DNA of 64,000 nucleotides from Echinometra lucunter (GCA_029962745.1 CM057154.1:28087769-28151768), one strand, 5' to 3'; shown: positions 49,201 to 59,700, counted from the stretch's first letter. The notes: generated from the letters alone by a model not told the origin. Made by a program: numbers and translations.

Positions 49201-52200
49201 TCCAGTTTGTACCTCTACTTTTGATCTGATATAAGGCTAGTAGCAGACTCAACATTTACTCATTTCATTACCTGGTACCGGTAATCATTTTTTAGAATAT
49301 AGAAACCTTACATTTTACTTTAAAAGCGGTTATTTTCGCATGATCAAATTTTTTATGCAGAGCGACCCGAGAACATACATGTATGTGCGAGTTATTAAAT
49401 TTGTGCTGCAAAGTTACTCACTTGCAAAAGTGCACGATTTGATATTTCAATGCATGAAATCATGCCAATATTTTTGCAAGTTCTAGAATTCGCGCTTGCC
49501 AAAGTAGAGCGAAATCCCGGAAAATTAATGTACTGCAAATATTTCTGCATGCTTACTCAACCTTAAGTCATTTACTATTGTCTAAATATTTCGCCACCAA
49601 AGCATGAAAGAACCACTGAAATATTTCCCAAATATATGCCAATAGTTCAAGCGAACATAATCCATCAAATTTCTAAACCACACAAACTAGTTGGAAATTA
49701 CCAGTAAGAGAAGAATGCTTAAAATTCAATACAGACCTTTTATCTTTCCCATCATTTGCTGAATCATTGGAGTCGCTTTCACCAGCCGGCTTCGGGGTGG
49801 TTGGGGAAGGCTTGGGTGATTGCGGTCTCTCCCCGGCAACCCATTGGTTACGACTCACAATTTGATGGACCAGCCTGGGGCTAATGTTCCCATGGTGACT
49901 GCCAGGGCTAGCACCCCTTCCTCTGGGGCTGGTGACATTAGTAAGTGTTGTGTACTTGTTTCCTTGAGATTCAGCCAGCTTGAGAAGGTCCATTGCCTGA
50001 CTGGGCCCCACCAAACGTGGGGATGTGATTGCAGATGATGCTGGCGGTGAAAGAAGGGGTGGAGGCTGTCCCGGTGGAGGTTGTCCCGGTGGAGGTTGTC
50101 CTGGTGGCGGTTGTGTAGGTGGCGGAGGTGCATTGAGCTGGGTGGTTCTCACCGGGTTAGCTACTGAAGTTGTCACGTAGTGTTGTGGTTGTTGGTTCTC
50201 AGCCTGTTGCTGAGAAGCAAATGCTTGCTGTAGACGAGGGTGCTGTTGGACAGGTTGCTGCAAAAGTTGAGGGGGCTGTGACACCTGACGAAGCTGGTGC
50301 TGAGGATGCTGCTGTATGGCATGCTGCTGCAGGTGTTGCGGAGGTACATGAGTGTACAGATGGTAGGAGACTGGAGGATTGGTGGCAGAATAACGTGGAG
50401 CATGCTGGATAATGGAAGAAGACGATATTGGGATGCTGGCTGTAGTTGTGGTAGATGCTTGAGAACTTGGTGAGATCACATGTTGTGAAGGTGTGGGTGG
50501 ATGGGCAGGTTGTGTCTCACTGTATCTTAGGCCAGGGGACTTGGTCCGAGCACGCTTAGGGGGTGGTGAGCCTGTCAACTGCTTCTCAAGAATAGAAGGT
50601 GTGTATGAGCTAGCACCCTTTGGAACATCAGAGTCAGCCTCATCTTTACCTACAGAATGAAAGATAAAAATACAACAATGTCATCCCTTCATACAGGTCA
50701 TCCATGGTCAATCACTCATCCATTATTACAGTGTAGTTAATAGCACATTTTCAAAATGTTAGAATCACCTTTGGAAAAAACTGCAGAAACTACCTGTCTT
50801 TTCCTCATCTCATTTGCTGACTATATTACATGTCTATCACAGATCAGCAAAGACATTTACATGTACACATATCAGAACATTTCCACTTAGAATAAAAATA
50901 AATTATGAGAAATTGTGGAGGCAAGGGAGGAACCACAGTAATTTGAACTAATGAAAATCATATCTTCAAAACTACACGTACGCATGGTTACAATTTGTAC
51001 AAATCTGTTCTTTCAAGAAAGGCAATAACAATGAATAACCTACATGTAGATAAATGGAAATCTTTCTAATATTCTCTTTCAGATTTTTCCTCCCTAAAAA
51101 GGGACACCAAATTGTTCATTCAGCATGCAGAACAATGTCATATTTCACACATACATGTATTGTATCTGTGTCTAATCCTGATAATAAAAGTCACCCCCCC
51201 CCCCCAAAAAAAAAAAAAAATTCAAACACCTACAAAGTAGAAACAATCCAAAGTATTATCCAATATTCCATTTATAAAACAATTTTTGATTTAGATATGA
51301 GGCTCTAACTAATCAACAAGGTAAATCCAGATACTTTTACTTTGCCTTTATGACTGGGATATCATACGCTCTCATCCTGGCTTACATATACCATACTTAG
51401 AACACTTGATGTCACAAGTTGCGTCATTATGATTAAGTCTGCCCCTTGTCTTGGTAATGACCTGCAATGCACAGTCCACGTGCGCATGAAACACACACCA
51501 CATAGGCTACCTGTGCTGTCTGCATAACTCGAGGCATCCACATAAATGCTCAGAGATGGATATCTCTGAATGCATAATATCACCCACCTCATCTCCACTT
51601 TAGTAGATGGGAAAATGAAATATGCAAGCTGGTAATCAGACCACTTTGCAGCAGGAGGAGTGAAAACAGTCATCACAAGTGTATGAGCTGCTGCAGAATA
51701 CAGTATCAACAAACAAACTGTATGTACATGTACTGTTCAATCACATCACAATGGCAGGACTCTTTATGTTATTATGAATCTAAAAGAGCTTTCTCTCAAA
51801 GCAGTGTGATCCAGGATTAGTTTTTCCAATGCTTTGTAATTTTTGCAAAATATTGGTAATTTATTTTCAACACAAATTGGTAGAGAGGCAGTAAGAATAG
51901 AAATCAAATCAGAACATTCAATGTAAATAACAACCAAGAAATAAGTTTGTTTTTTCAATTATTCTTTCAAGTACCCGGTAATCTTTTCTAACAAAAATAC
52001 TCTAAGATGTCCCTATTTTACACCACAGTCTCAAGATAAAGGCGGACTTTCAAAATACTATCTGCTCATTATGTGGCTACAACATGTGAGATGGAGGTGA
52101 AGTATCAACCTACTTCTTATCAGATCATGGTCACTGATGCTTCCTGTGAATACAGCATGTCTGCATTTTGTAACCTTACTCTATAATTACCTTTACCACA

Positions 52201-53738
52201 GGATGTACACTAAGCCTGCAATGTATTTTCAAAACAGTCTATGCGGTACACTTCTTTTTGCACCATTCTGTAATTTGCTGTTGATCATTATTATTTCACA
52301 AAATTCATGACTGTAAGCTCACTTAGTCAAGTGCTCATGACTTTTTGTACAGAGGGATGCCAAACAAAAATACAATTTACAGTTAAAAGCAAAGTTCAGA
52401 ATTTTCATTAAACAAAAAAAAAAAGTGATGTACATGTACACTGCAGGCATCAAACCCAATAGCAGATATTCTTTTGCATGGCAAACCCAATAGCAGATAT
52501 TTTTTTGCATGGCAATGCTGAAGAAGTTCAACCCCTCCATATTTTCTTCAAATTTAGGGTTAGGATTAGATCTAGGGTTTGGATTTGGATTACGGTTAGG
52601 ATTTGGATTAAAATTAGAGTTAGGATTAGGGCTGGAGGGGGTGTGAACTTCTTCAGTATTACCATCACTTTATTCTCTTTTTTTCATAAAGAAATGGGGT
52701 TGAGTCAAAGAATTCTTTTAAATAACTAGAAAATTGCTTGCTTACACAGTGACGGAAAAGAACAAGATTTTGTTAATCCAGATCAAAGCCCCATCAAATT
52801 CATTCATTCAATTCATTCATGCTGTTTGTATGTTACTTTAGTATTGATCCACACTACAGCTGCAGTGTTAGGATCTTCATCTCATATTGTTATTACCGTT
52901 CAAATTATAACATGGGCCTTAGCCTTGACTGAGTCCAGAACTTAAGATCTTCCAAATTATTACACATGATGTATTTAGGCTGTCCCTCTATACTCAGACA
53001 TACATGTATAGGTGTTACGTATATAAATTCCAGCAGTTGGAACATATCCAAAGATTACTCATCCGCCAACAAAAACATGTAACTGTTGAGTGGTAGAAGG
53101 TCTACTCTACTGCACCACTGCACTGCGGCTTGAACATTGCTCAGGCCTCAGCCAATGAGACCGACCGGCTTTTAACACTATTTTTGTTGACCCAGAGCGG
53201 CTAGCCGGCTAATTTGAATATGCATGAATATTACAACACAGCAAACCCGAAGCGACGTGTAGCGAGCAGGGCGTAAATCGGTGTATTATTGTCGCAAAAT
53301 GTCAGTGTCAATCCTTGTTTTCACAAAATTTCTCACGAATGAAAAGGAACATGTCATTAAACTTGTAAAATTATAAACCAAGATACCCTATCTCCTAATG
53401 ACACGCATTATGGTAACATGTATGCCCCTAGAAATGTGAGAAAAGGGGTCCATATTACAGGATGTTGTGGAAACTTTCGAGGCGGGCGTTGATGTTAGTC
53501 ATGTCTCCTCTCCATTACACACACACACACACACACACAAGCGTAGTCTACTTATACACAACACAAGCAACAATACACACAGGTACGTCATCTATTCATA
53601 TTCCCGTAGCGCATCGCAAAGGCCAACTACATGTGCATACATACCACGTGTAAATGAATGCTCTGCTCCGGTAGCGCTGTCGAGTACTCCACCTGATTCC
53701 ACATATTTAGCAGCTTCTAAAAGGACTTCTATGTTCAT
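41547..53738 (-). CDS. MNT: MNT, MAX-network bHLH-leucine zipper transcriptional repressor, complete, 6 coding exons
   Basis: Nuclear repressor that pairs with MAX (and MLX), binds CACGTG E-boxes and recruits SIN3/HDAC, opposing MYC. Coding exons in transcript order: 53738-53645, 50649-49737, 45510-45469, 44459-44342, 43853-43559, 43231-41547. These join exactly in frame to 1048 residues plus TAG. Residues 1-14 (MNIEVLLEAAKYVE) are a SIN3-interaction helix. Residues 32-335 are Pro/Gln-rich with a GQPPP tandem repeat. Residues 340-420 are bHLHZip: the basic region EVHNKLEKNRRAHLKECF has the His343-Glu347-Arg351 triad that reads CACGTG. A Glu/Asp-rich segment and DDQASTSTAS follow, the latter shared with human MNT. 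The 560-residue Ser/Thr/Pro/Ala-rich tail makes the protein much longer than human MNT (about 580). MXD and MGA are excluded by DDQASTSTAS and the layout. Confidence 0.95.
43559..43853 (-). CDS. MNT: MNT exon 5: leucine zipper and acidic segment
   Basis: The acceptor is GCTTCAG|GTACTG and the donor GCATCAG|GTAGGA; phase 0 in, 1 out. It encodes the zipper VLTRKERELEHELDRLVRQK and IEAQQRLDLLK, then an acidic run (REEEEEEEIEDDDDDDEE), and ends DDDQASTSTAS. The last motif is nearly identical in human MNT. Confidence 0.95.
44342..44459 (-). CDS. MNT: MNT exon 4: helix-loop-helix
   Basis: The acceptor is TTTCTAG|GCGGGC and the donor ATCCAG|GTAGGT; phase 2 in, 0 out. It encodes RAHLKECFENLRKAVPNMED then KKSKTSNLSILRGALRFIQ. 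Compare human RAHLKECFETLKRNIPNVDD and KKTSNLSVLRTALRYIQ. The loop has one extra residue pair (KSK). Confidence 0.96.
45131..45432. mobile_element. MITE in MNT intron 3, next to the basic-region exon
   Basis: Left TTAGAGCCACAGTGAACTGGCGC and right GCGCCAGTTCACTCTGGCTTTAA form inverted termini of about 22 bp. The right flank is TTAA and the left TTAG, so a TTAA duplication with one change is possible. It ends 36 bases from the donor of the 42-base exon. Confidence 0.75.
45469..45510 (-). CDS. MNT: MNT exon 3: micro-exon with DNA-binding basic region
   Basis: A 42-base exon, acceptor CTCCCCAG|GGCTGG, donor AAATAG|GTAAGC. It encodes AGIREVHNKLEKN with split arginines at both ends, the DNA-reading basic region. 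It is far too short for ORF detection and was found by family match and phase. Confidence 0.94.
47005..47020. repeat. Poly(C) run of 16
   Basis: C homopolymer in MNT intron 2. Confidence 0.95.
48371..48870. other. Assembly gap, 500 N, in MNT intron 2
   Basis: Exactly 500 N. The left flank is (TTC)n. The exon phases on both sides close without anything from the gap, so no coding exon is required here. Confidence 0.98.
49321..49585. repeat. Dispersed-repeat-like segment in MNT intron 2
   Basis: Contains TTCGCATGATCAAATTTTTT, TTGCAAAAGTGCACG, AATTCGCGC and GAGCGAAATCC words resembling those at 7130-7720. Family not named. Confidence 0.3.
49737..50649 (-). CDS. MNT: MNT exon 2: Pro/Gln-rich repression region
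   Basis: The acceptor is TTCTGTAG|GTAAAG. The donor is AAAAG|GTCTGT, a weak hexamer but the only one giving phase 2 into the bHLH exon. It encodes a candidate basic nuclear-localisation stretch (PPPKRARTKSPG), then a Gln/His/Pro-rich block, three GQPPP repeats, and SPRGRGASPG. This corresponds to the proline-rich N-terminal half of vertebrate MNT. Confidence 0.9.
52452..52513. repeat. 31-bp tandem duplication
   Basis: AAACCCAATAGCAGATATT followed by CTTTTGCATGGC occurs twice back to back with one substitution. Confidence 0.9.
52514..52660. mobile_element. Inverted-repeat element enclosing degenerate telomere-like repeats
   Basis: TGCTGAAGAAGTTCAACCCC at the left pairs with GGGTGTGAACTTCTTCAGTA at the right. 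Between them are about 100 bases of degenerate TTAGGGTTAGGATTAG / GGTTTGGATT repeats. Confidence 0.75.
53517..53539. repeat. (CA)n microsatellite
   Basis: About 11-12 CA units, 106 bases downstream of MNT exon 1 in its first intron. Confidence 0.9.
53645..53738 (-). CDS. MNT: MNT exon 1: start codon and SIN3-interaction helix
   Basis: The ATG is at 53738-53736. The exon encodes MNIEVLLEAAKYVE, the amphipathic SID of MXD/MNT proteins (compare MNIQMLLEAADYLE), then SGGVLDSATGAEHSFTR. The donor is CACGTG|GTATGT and it leaves in phase 1. An ATG ten bases upstream is in another frame (see findings), so this ATG is chosen by the SID match. Confidence 0.93.
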
Positions 53739-54260
53739 GATTTTTCATGGGTACATCAAAAACACAACACAGAATAAAATGAAGCTACTGCAATATCCTT
53801 TCAGAAATCACAACTTGTCGTTTTCCTTAGATATATCACCATATTCGAGGAAAGAATCTTTTACGTACGTCATGTCTTCCTATCACACAATTATAATAAC
53901 ACAATCTTCGGACGGGGACAGGCGTATTACTAATTTACATATCATACTTGAGGGAGGCGGAAGAAAATTATTTAAACTTTCATTATTTTTCTACGAGCAC
54001 TTTGACTCATATAGGAAAGAAAGTTATTTTCTAATAAAATATCAAACTATTTTAATAGTATCAGACACAGATTTGTAGAAAATACAAAATAATAATTAAC
54101 AAAGATTTAGATTCATCCCTACAAATAATAGACGTTGCTACCTAATTTACATATAAAAAAGGATTTGGCCAATCAGCACCTAAATGTCAGCTTGTTTATG
54201 CCACATGCATAATCACGTGGTGCATTACGGCTTTCCATGACTGATTGAGATTACTACACT
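53739..54260 (-). promoter_or_regulatory. MNT: Likely MNT 5' UTR and promoter region
   Basis: This lies directly upstream of the MNT start. It contains a CCAAT core at 54169 (GGCCAATCAG read on plus), a CACGTG E-box near 54214 (AATCACGTGG) and ATGCATAAT-like sites. No TATA box in a convincing place is visible. The start site is unknown; this is inference from position and motifs. Confidence 0.35.
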
Positions 54261-54819
54261 CATCCCTCTGGAAAATGAAATTGACACTAAAACGGGAATA
54301 TTTTCTAAGATTACATTATTTTCATCCATTTTTCATACATTATTATTAAACATTAAAGGCGAAATTCATACGATGGAAGACAAAACTGTGTATTATCTGT
54401 AGAATAGTGATTGGTTGTGATCTAAAAAATGAAATGAAATACAGTATACCTCCTATATGGAAGAGCCCATATATTTACTAGCAGACAGAATCACATGGGG
54501 GCTAGTTTTTTTTTTTTCTGGCGTCGAGAAGAACACGTTGCTAATTTGCATATACCCCAGACTTTGTCTTTCTTCCCAGCCGTTTGTATTGTGTAAATGG
54601 TACGTCCGCAAATAGCAAAATATCTAATTAATTTTTAAAATAGTAATTAACCCACGAGGCATGGGTCCATGCCCCATGTGCCTAGATGGTTGTATGTGGA
54701 GAAAGATTCATATAATTTTTCCTTTTTTTCTTTCAATGGGGCAAATGGGTCCTGCATAGCCCACGGTAAACACAGAGTTGACTCCAGATATTTTCCTAGC
54801 TGGGTCTGAATGGTTAAAA

Positions 54820-54945
54820 GCAAAAATAAATAAATAGATAAATAAATAAATAAATAGATGAATAGATAAATGAATAAATAAACTAACTAATAAACAAATG
54901 AATAAATGAATGAATAAATAAATATGTTTATATAAGTAAACAAAT
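54820..54945. repeat. (AAAT)n/(GAAT)n tract
   Basis: Long degenerate AAATAAATAGAT repeats. Confidence 0.9.
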
Positions 54946-55199
54946 ATTCAAGAGAGAGAGTGAGTAAAAAAAAAATAAAATCCGGCTGGAGAAAAAAATA
55001 TTAGCTTAGGCATGCATGGGAAACTTTAAAATTTGCAGGTAAATCGTAGAAGGAAAATTTTAAACAGAGCTTTCTCTTTCTGAGTTTCTGAGAAGGGTAC
55101 AAACATCGACTTATCTCTCTTCTTCATGCCTGAAATGATCAATGGAGTCATTGGCCTTAATCATTAAGCATTTATGATTGTCTGGAGAAATTCCAAAGC

Positions 55200-55960
55200 C
55201 CAGTGTTCACGGTTGACGGGATTCAGGGGCGTCGGAGCCGGGGAGGGGGGGGGGGGGGCACCTGGCCACAACCAAACCAATACGTGGATTAGCCTTATAC
55301 TAAAACAAATACCTGCCCAAGGAAATTTGATTTTGATGGAACGTACTGTACTGTAGTATGCCATCATATACTCTTTTTTTCCGAGAGACAACTTCTCCGA
55401 AGTTATGACCTGATAGTTTGCTCTTTTTTGCTGGATTCTCTGTTAGTTTTGGTCTTTGTTTTAGATGTGTGAGAAGTGTTTATCTCATGTTTTAATTTGC
55501 TTAGTAGTTTTTCAGACGGTGGTCCTTCAGTGTATGATGCAACCCTAAATTCATTCCATAGGTTTCAGTTGCATTGTCCGTGGCAACGGACAAGAAAAAA
55601 AAAAGTAGTCGTCGTCATTGCGGTTGTTTGTACGAGTTTGGTTTGTGCTATTTCGTCACATGCTTTGTTTGTATATTTCTTGTTCTTGTTCTTGTTCTTG
55701 TTACAGAGGCAGATCCAGAGGGCCGAATCGGCCACAGCCCCCCCCCCCCCCTTTGAAACCAAGCGGGCCCCCCTTTTTTCATGGGGGTGTAGAATGTCAT
55801 CTGAAAATGCCGAGGACCTTTTTTTTTTTTTTTTTTTTTTCTTGCTTGCTTGTGAGCAACGTTTTCGTACAAGACAGACTCCTGAAAGGCCAACCGCCTC
55901 TGTTTTTTTTTTTTTTTTTTTTTCAGTTTTGCAGTCAAGTTTGAAAACTGTGGATCTAGC
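55200..55960. other. Homopolymer-rich repeat debris
   Basis: G-run at about 55245-55258, C-run at about 55739-55752, and T-runs near 55819 and 55903. Termini-like words CAGGGGCGTCGGAGCC (55225) and CAGAGGCAGATCCAGAGG (55706) suggest hAT-type MITE ends. The frames here are homopolymer artefacts. Confidence 0.5.
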
Positions 55961-56479
55961 CCTGTGTTATGTATTGTTTTTGATGGTAGATTAGTTTGAT
56001 GATTAAAATAACAAATCTACTGAGAGCCCATCTATTTGCAGCAGTGAATGTCACAAATACTTTTGTTATAAATCGAAGGACATGGCTGATCAAAATTTGC
56101 CACTACTTTAGATGCAGACGAGGATTTTATTTAAAGGGTTGTATAAAACCGACCTAGAAAAAGTCTAATACCGAACAAGTTTCCTGTCAATCATTCTGAC
56201 AGGTCGCGCGCGCTTTCTGACAGAACAAGGAATGGCGAGCGATGTCGTCATTATTGCATGCATTATATGCAGCTCCACTATATGAAAAGTTGTGGGGCGT
56301 GTCGAATTTATTAAAATGTGAATAAACATTAGCTTGGCTAGCGTCATGCAACACGTGATTGGGGAAACACGTGTGATGTGTATTTTGGTAATCACTTAGG
56401 CAGATATTGCAGGTCGCATCGCGATATATCCACGTATGCTTGAATGATTTGCACTGAGGGGGATGAGAGATTATAGGGA

Positions 56480-56494
56480 CAGGGAGAGTAAGGA

Positions 56495-56530
<36 letters not shown>

Positions 56531-56720
56531 GGGAACAGAGAGAGAGGGGAGATAGAGCGCGAGGATAACAACGTAAAAAAAGGGAAATGAAGGAAAAGAG
56601 TACATGTACGAGAGAGGGGGAGAGAGACGGGGAGAGTGAGAGGAAAAGCCAAGGAGAGAGTAGATGAAAAGAGAGTGAAGAGAAAGAGAGAAAGAGAAAG
56701 AAAAAGAAAGAAAGGGCAAG
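56480..56720. repeat. GA-rich tract with (GA)n core
   Basis: Pure AG repeat at about 56497-56527, then GAGAG/AAAGA low-complexity purines. Confidence 0.9.
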
Positions 56721-57409
56721 CCGAGTCGCGATCATTCTCTGTTACAATCTATTCTAAGTTTGATTTTGCAGGAAACAAATTATACTTTACTTTATTTGAC
56801 AACTGCAGACTAAAAAGGATGGTTTGCATTAATAAACCTCATGATGTGAAAACGCCCCCTCCCTTTCACGATTCTTAAGTATTTTGCCCCTCCTGATTCG
56901 GACTCTGCAATTTGTTCATTTCCTTGCTTTCTTCCAGTTTCTGTTCTTCTTCTTGCTCTTTCTTTTTTTTTTTCTTTTCTTCCTCTGTTTCTCTCTTTTC
57001 TTTTTTTTTTTTCACAAGACTTACTATATACATTAGCTGTCTAATCATTTTATACTCTGCATGTTCCTTCTAGAAATTTAGGCCCATAAAATGGCGATGT
57101 TTGTAGTTGAAATAAACGCAAATATCAATCGTGATTGTACTTGTTGGGACTTTCCTAGTTTAGTAATGTCTATGTTTCTGTTTTTGTTATATATTCATTC
57201 ACTTTGTCGATCCTTCACGTTCACCCCCCCCCCCCACACACACCATTCCCCAGGCCTGTCGCTTCGCTTCCTCGCCGAGGATATTCGGCACCAATCTCCC
57301 CTCGCCCCCCCCCCCACAAAAAAAAAGAAAAAAAAGACACGAATACAAATCCACACCTGTGGATAATACGTCCACTTCTCGAAATGTATCATGTAGCGGT
57401 GTGAAGTAA

Positions 57410-57450
57410 TCTCTCTGTCTCTCTGTCTCTCTCTCTCTCTGTCTCTCTCT
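57410..57450. repeat. (CTGTCT)n/(CT)n microsatellite
   Basis: CTCTCTGTCT repeats. Confidence 0.85.
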
Positions 57451-57834
57451 TTGTTCTTGTCTATATAAGAGATTTAATTATACAGACATTATGTCTGTAC
57501 ATAATCTATAGATTATGTACTCAAATTATGTTTGTTTCAATATGTAAATCTTTTATGTTTGTGCCCTTGAATGTAGAAAATAAAGTTCAAAGTTCAATAA
57601 AACATCCTGGTATGTATATCTATTTCCTCTATTTAAAAACCTTTGCGTGTTTCGTCCCTTTTATGGACATCCCATTAAAATCCACAGTAGTGCATGCAGT
57701 GGTTATTCAGAGGCGGATCCAGGATTCTTTAGGGTTCTGCAACTGCATGCTTTATCCGAAATATCACCGGGGGGGGGGGGGCGTGAAACGGTAAAAAAAG
57801 AGAGAAAGACTAAAAAGGAATGAATGTATATCAA

Positions 57835-58280
57835 TCAATGAATCAATAAGTAATAAACAAAATGGATGAAATAAAATGAAAAAAATACATAGATAGATAA
57901 GTAAGAAAATTTGATGATAATAAATAATATAAACGATAAAGAATAAATAGACAAATTGGTTGATAAAGTAATCATTTTAAGTTAATGAATAAAAATGACT
58001 TTTTGTTAATGGATAACAACTGATGAAAACGCAGGAGGGCATAAGGGCATGAATGAGTACCAAAGTCTTGCAAATTTGCAAATACACTTATTGACCCATG
58101 AATAATTAATCATTTAATTAATTAACCAATGACTAAATTAGATATGAATAAGGGAATGAACAAATCGATAGACAGATGAAAAAGATAAATGAATGAATAA
58201 ATTATTAATGATATTATTGAGTATACAAGTAGATAAATAGAAGATCGTGAATTAATGAATATAATGAACAAACGCAACTG
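57835..58280. repeat. Degenerate ATGAATAA/AAATAGAT-rich region
   Basis: AT-rich sequence with recurrent AATGAATAAAT, GATAAATAGA and ATTAATTA words, an old diverged tetranucleotide satellite. Confidence 0.6.
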
Positions 58281-58827
58281 GAACATTCTCCTTTATGACC
58301 GTGATATAAAAAGTAAGGCATTTTCGACTTAACTAGTAGGGTGGGAAAAGTGCATGTAATGTATGTGCCTTTCCGCCACCCTCCCCAGCCTGAACTTTAG
58401 GGAGGGGTCGGTCCTATAGACATGCAAGTACAGTACTTCGCCTTTGCCCGCCCGTAAATATTTGCTTGCATTTACATGTAGTTTTGTTGCCCCACTTCAC
58501 ATCGGATGGACAAATTTCAAGGACATTATGCCGTTTATTATCATTTCGGATATTTAATTTTCGGGAAGGGATAATGGGCGCAAAAAAGAGTCCCTATACT
58601 CAACATTTTTTCTTCAATTCATTGTTTGTTATTGGCTTATAAAAAAAAAAAAAAAAGAGCCTACTCCTTTGATAGACTATATAATGCCCCCTAACAATAA
58701 GAAAATATTCCATTACTATGTTTTGAGGAGCACTTCCTTCATCAGCTCGTAATTGTATTGTATAAAAGCTCAATGCCAATGCACAGCTGAGAATAAGGCA
58801 GCATCATGATTAAATTCATTCCTGATG

Positions 58828-59415
58828 TTAAAGGAGAATCCAACTCCGGCATCAGCATGCTCTTAGTGAATAGAGATGACCAAGAAGAGTAAACAGTGAA
58901 AGTTTGAGCAAAATCGGACAATCTGTTCAAGAGTTATGAACTTTGAAAGTTTCAGTAAATCCCTATCATGATGATCCTTGAGTTGGCAACTTTGCCAGCA
59001 TCTGTGATGTCATCGTGGACAACTCTCCATTCATTTTGTACACAGAAAATAACATTTTCTTTATTTTCAAGAAAAATAAAAATTCTGTTGATTTATTGTT
59101 TGAGTATGACATGGCTATATCAATTCTGCAAGCATTTTGGGAAGAATTATGTTGATTCCTGACTTGAAATTTCATATAAATCAATTTTTTTGAAAAATTA
59201 TGTACAAACTGAATTGAGAGTTGTCCACGATGACATCACAGATGCTGGCAAAGTTGCCAACTCAAGGATCCCCTTAATAGAGATTTACTTAAACTTTAAA
59301 AATTCATAACTCTTGAACAGATTGCTCGATTTTGCTCAAACTTTCACTGTTTACTCTTCTTGGTCATTTTTATTCACTATGAGCATGCTGATGCCGGAGT
59401 TGGATTCTCCTTTAA
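58828..59415. mobile_element. TTAA-flanked palindromic MITE, family D, young
   Basis: TTAAAGGAGAATCCAACTCC at the left and GGAGTTGGATTCTCCTTTAA at the right, 588 bp. The inverted arms are about 205 bases at roughly 92% identity, around a 170-base unique centre. TTAA on both sides is piggyBac-like. Confidence 0.88.
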
Positions 59416-59511
59416 TGAAGCGAGAGCGTGATCTTATAGTAGAAGAACTTGATTTGGAAATAAATATGCTAGTTAACGGACAACGCACGTAAACAATATT
59501 TAGGATGTCAT

Positions 59512-59567
59512 AAGGAGAGAGAGAGGGAGGGAGGGAGGGGGGGGGGGGGAGGGAGGGAGGGGGAGAT
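59512..59567. repeat. (GGGA)n purine tract
   Basis: GAGAGAGAGGGAGGGAGGGA with a 13-base G run in the middle; G-quadruplex-prone. Confidence 0.85.
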
Positions 59568-59660
59568 TTGGGATACGATAAAAAAGCAGGTAAAATTCGT
59601 CATGAGATGGCGCTATTGATATCAAGAATAAACATGACTTTGCCGATTCCCTCTCTCTCC

Positions 59661-59663
<3 letters not shown>

Positions 59664-59700
<37 letters not shown>
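59664..59700. repeat. (CT)n microsatellite
   Basis: Pure CT repeat of about 33 bases. Confidence 0.9.

Noticed and set aside
52549..52640. Interstitial telomere or chromosome-fusion scar
   Set aside because: The repeats are degenerate, only about 100 bases long, and enclosed by inverted termini, which fits a mobile unit better.
53467..54078. 203-codon plus-strand frame over MNT exon 1 and promoter
   Set aside because: Composition is random-like, it runs through the CA microsatellite, and it lies antisense to the well-supported SID exon.
55476..55994. 172-codon plus frame with Phe runs and antisense Lys-run frames
   Set aside because: Homopolymer T tracts generate them; no coding signature remains once these are ignored.
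56187..56735. 182-codon minus frame
   Set aside because: The first half is the GA microsatellite read as Ser/Leu; the rest has no family match.
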